Shown in pieces: positions 62,245 to 64,000 of a stretch of DNA of 64,000 nucleotides (positions are counted from its first letter, which is position 1; each line of letters opens with the position of its first letter). A program made the translations under genes and the position numbers. This DNA is from Erwinia billingiae Eb661 (lineage in GTDB: Bacteria; Pseudomonadota; Gammaproteobacteria; Enterobacterales; Enterobacteriaceae), in NCBI RefSeq assembly GCF_000196615.1, contig NC_014306.1:558001-622000 (forward strand). Direction: 5' to 3'. Below the pieces are notes generated by a model. That model worked only from the letters and a program-made list of their open reading frames with translations, was not told the DNA's origin and made no database searches.

Positions 62245-64000
62245 TTAGATCGACAGCGCCAGCTGGGTGCCCTGCGCAATCGCGCGGCGGGCATCCAGCT
62301 CCATCGCCACATCCGCTCCGCCAATAATATGCAGCGGCTTACCCAGGCGGGTGAGCGAGGCTTCCAGCTGACGGTTAGGCTCCTGACCGGCGCAAATCAC
62401 CACGTTATCGACTGCCAGCAGCAGCGGCTCGCCATCGCGCAGAATATGCAGGCCGCGGTCATCAATCTTCAGATACTGCACGCCGCCCCACATTTTCACC
62501 GCCCGCATTTGCAGGCTGGCGCGATGGATCCAGCCGGTGGTTTTACCCAGTCCGGCCCCCGGTTTGCCCGGCTTGCGCTGCAATAACCAGATCTGCCGTT
62601 CCGCCGTCGGCAGCACCGGCGGCACCAGTCCGCCGGGCTGTTGCAGGGTGCGATCGATGCCCCATTCCTGGCAAAAGGCGGCAATATCCAGGCTGGTGGA
62701 CGGCCCGTGTTGGCTGAGGTATTCGGCGGTATCGAAACCAATTCCGCCTGCGCCAATCAGCGCCACGCGCGGGCCGACCGGCTTTTTATCGCGCAACACG
62801 TCCAGATAGCTGAGCACGGAAGGGTGATCCAGGCCGGGGATGTCCGGCAGCCGCGGGGTAACGCCGGTCGCCAGCACGATCTCATCAAATTCGCTCAGTT
62901 GCTCAGCGCTGGCCGCTTCATTCAGCCTCAGAGTCACGCCGGTCAGCGCCAGCTGGCGACGGTAGTAACGCAGGGTTTCGCTGAACTCTTCTTTGCCAGG
63001 GATCTGCCGGGCAATATTGAACTGGCCGCCAACCTCAGCCGCGCGGTCAAACAGCGTCACCTGATGGCCACGCGCGGCGGCATTGACCGCAAACGCCAGC
63101 CCCGCCGGACCGGCGCCAATCACCGCCAGCCGTTTTACGTTCTGCGTCGGCGTAACCGGCATCTCGGTTTCATGGCAGGCGCGCGGATTCACCAGGCAGG
63201 AGGTGATACGTCCTGCGAAAATCTGATCCAGACAGGCCTGATTACAGCCGATACAGGTATTGATCCGGTCGCTGTGCCCGGCGCGGGCCTTGCTGACCCA
63301 CTGCGCATCGGCGAGGAACGGCCGCGCCATCGAAATCATATCCGCACAGCCCTCATCCAGCAGGGCTTGCGCCACGTCAGGATGATTAATGCGGTTAGTG
63401 GCGATCAGCGGAATGCTCAGGTGCTGGCGAAGTTCCCGGGTGACCCAGCCAAACGCGCCGCGCGGCACCGAAGTGGCGATGGTGGGGATCCGCGCTTCGT
63501 GCCAGCCGATGCCGGTGTTGATCAGGCTGGCACCCGCGCGCTCAATGGCTTTCGCCAGCCGGATGCTCTGCGGCAGGGTGTTGCCCTGTTCGACCAAATC
63601 CAGCATCGACAGGCGGAAGATAATGATAAATTCCCGGCCCACCGCTTCCCGCACCGCCTTAACAATCTCCACCGCAAAGCGCATACGGCGGCTGTCATCA
63701 CCGCCCCAGTCGTCCTGGCGCTGGTTGGTGCGTGCAGCCAGAAACTGGTTAATCAGATAGCCTTCCGATCCCATGATCTCCACGCCGTCATACCCGGCCT
63801 CTTTCGCCAGCGCGGCGCAGTGCGCAAAGTCGCCGATCAGCGCCAGAATATCGTCGCCATTAAGCTCATGCGGCTTAAACGGGTTAATTGGGGCCTGCAG
63901 CGGCGAAGGGGCAACCAGCGAAGGCTGATAGCTGTAGCGTCCGGCATGCAGAATTTGCAGCGCGATTTTGCCGCCGGCCTGATGCACCGCATCGGTGACC
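62245..64000 (-). CDS. fadH: NADPH-dependent 2,4-dienoyl-CoA reductase FadH (5' end outside the window)
   Basis: Flavo-iron-sulfur enzyme that reduces 2,4-dienoyl-CoA in beta-oxidation of unsaturated fatty acids. The visible 584 residues cover all but about 90 N-terminal ones; reading continues in frame to the window edge (VTDAVHQAGGKIALQIL). OYE-like FMN barrel: AGYDGVEIMGSEGYLINQFL, RTNQRQDDWGG, NTGIGWHEARIPTIAT; 4Fe-4S ligands in TCIGCNQACLDQIFAGRITSC; then FAD/NAD domains with AVIGAGPAGLAFAVNAAARGHQVTLFD and ALIGAGGIGFDTAEYL. The C-terminus MELDARRAIAQGTQLALSI matches E. coli. Confidence 0.96.
   Translation of the reverse strand, partial: VTDAVHQAGGKIALQILHAGRYSYQPSLVAPSPLQAPINPFKPHELNGDDILALIGDFAHCAALAKEAGYDGVEIMGSEGYLINQFLAARTNQRQDDWGGDDSRRMRFAVEIVKAVREAVGREFIIIFRLSMLDLVEQGNTLPQSIRLAKAIERAGASLINTGIGWHEARIPTIATSVPRGAFGWVTRELRQHLSIPLIATNRINHPDVAQALLDEGCADMISMARPFLADAQWVSKARAGHSDRINTCIGCNQACLDQIFAGRITSCLVNPRACHETEMPVTPTQNVKRLAVIGAGPAGLAFAVNAAARGHQVTLFDRAAEVGGQFNIARQIPGKEEFSETLRYYRRQLALTGVTLRLNEAASAEQLSEFDEIVLATGVTPRLPDIPGLDHPSVLSYLDVLRDKKPVGPRVALIGAGGIGFDTAEYLSQHGPSTSLDIAAFCQEWGIDRTLQQPGGLVPPVLPTAERQIWLLQRKPGKPGAGLGKTTGWIHRASLQMRAVKMWGGVQYLKIDDRGLHILRDGEPLLLAVDNVVICAGQEPNRQLEASLTRLGKPLHIIGGADVAMELDARRAIAQGTQLALSI

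Overview
The window reads as chromosome of an Enterobacterales member, most likely Erwiniaceae (Erwinia or Pantoea-like). Almost every core protein aligns along its length with an Escherichia coli counterpart, local gene order follows E. coli in long blocks, GC content is moderately high, and non-coding DNA carries ERIC-type repeats. Identifications rest on recalled family sequences, not on a search.

Layout. (1) 1-21260 follows the E. coli fklB/cpdB-to-cybC block: fklB, cpdB, cysQ, ytfJ, ytfK, paeA(ytfL), tamA-tamB-ytfP, ppa, an LprI-like gene, a chemoreceptor, fbp, mpl, darP(yjgA), pmbA, cybC. The msrA gene normally beside tamA is absent. (2) 21300-30480 is an accessory catabolic cluster: a stand-alone PRD protein, the small SFCGS and DUF4312 proteins, two membrane proteins (DUF4311, DUF4310), an amidohydrolase/deacetylase, a DgaE-like PLP ammonia-lyase, a DgaF-like aldolase, an exported lactonase-like beta-propeller and a PRD/EIIB/EIIA regulator. 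It looks like a little-characterised transporter coupled to breakdown of an (N-acylated) amino-sugar acid to pyruvate and a triose phosphate. (3) 30500-35800 is the dolP-diaA-yraN-lpoA / rsmI / rnpB block. The RNase P RNA gene carries an ERIC-like insertion in helix P12 and is followed by tandem terminator repeats. (4) 35800-38240 is accessory: structured ORF-free DNA, a TGA-interrupted small ORF, an AroE-like gene and a YgfB/YecA-family gene. (5) 38269-44468 is yhaK/yhaJ and the yqjG-F-K-E-D-C-mzrA-yqjA run. (6) 44927-53482 holds uxaB-uxaA, sstT, alx with its Mn riboswitch, ygjR and a CLC channel. (7) 53551-58751 holds a gntR-pfkB-btpA operon and a divergent MocR/EamA pair. (8) 58762-64000 holds ygjP, rlmG, a laccase-domain protein, an outer-membrane acid phosphatase and the 3' part of fadH, which runs off the window.

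How it works together. TamA and TamB form the envelope translocation/lipid-transport system. LpoA, DolP, Mpl and MzrA are envelope genes. DiaA, YraN, RsmI, RlmG, DarP and rnpB serve replication and RNA or ribosome biology. CpdB, CysQ, Ppa and the acid phosphatase handle nucleotides and phosphate. UxaB/UxaA and the SFCGS cluster feed hexuronate- or sugar-acid-derived carbon toward 2-keto-3-deoxygluconate-type intermediates.

The items most worth a second look are the ERIC insertion in rnpB, the SFCGS/DUF4310-4312 cluster with its palindromic operator candidates, and two hairpin-within-hairpin repeats (3894-4211) whose stems differ in sequence but stay fully paired.
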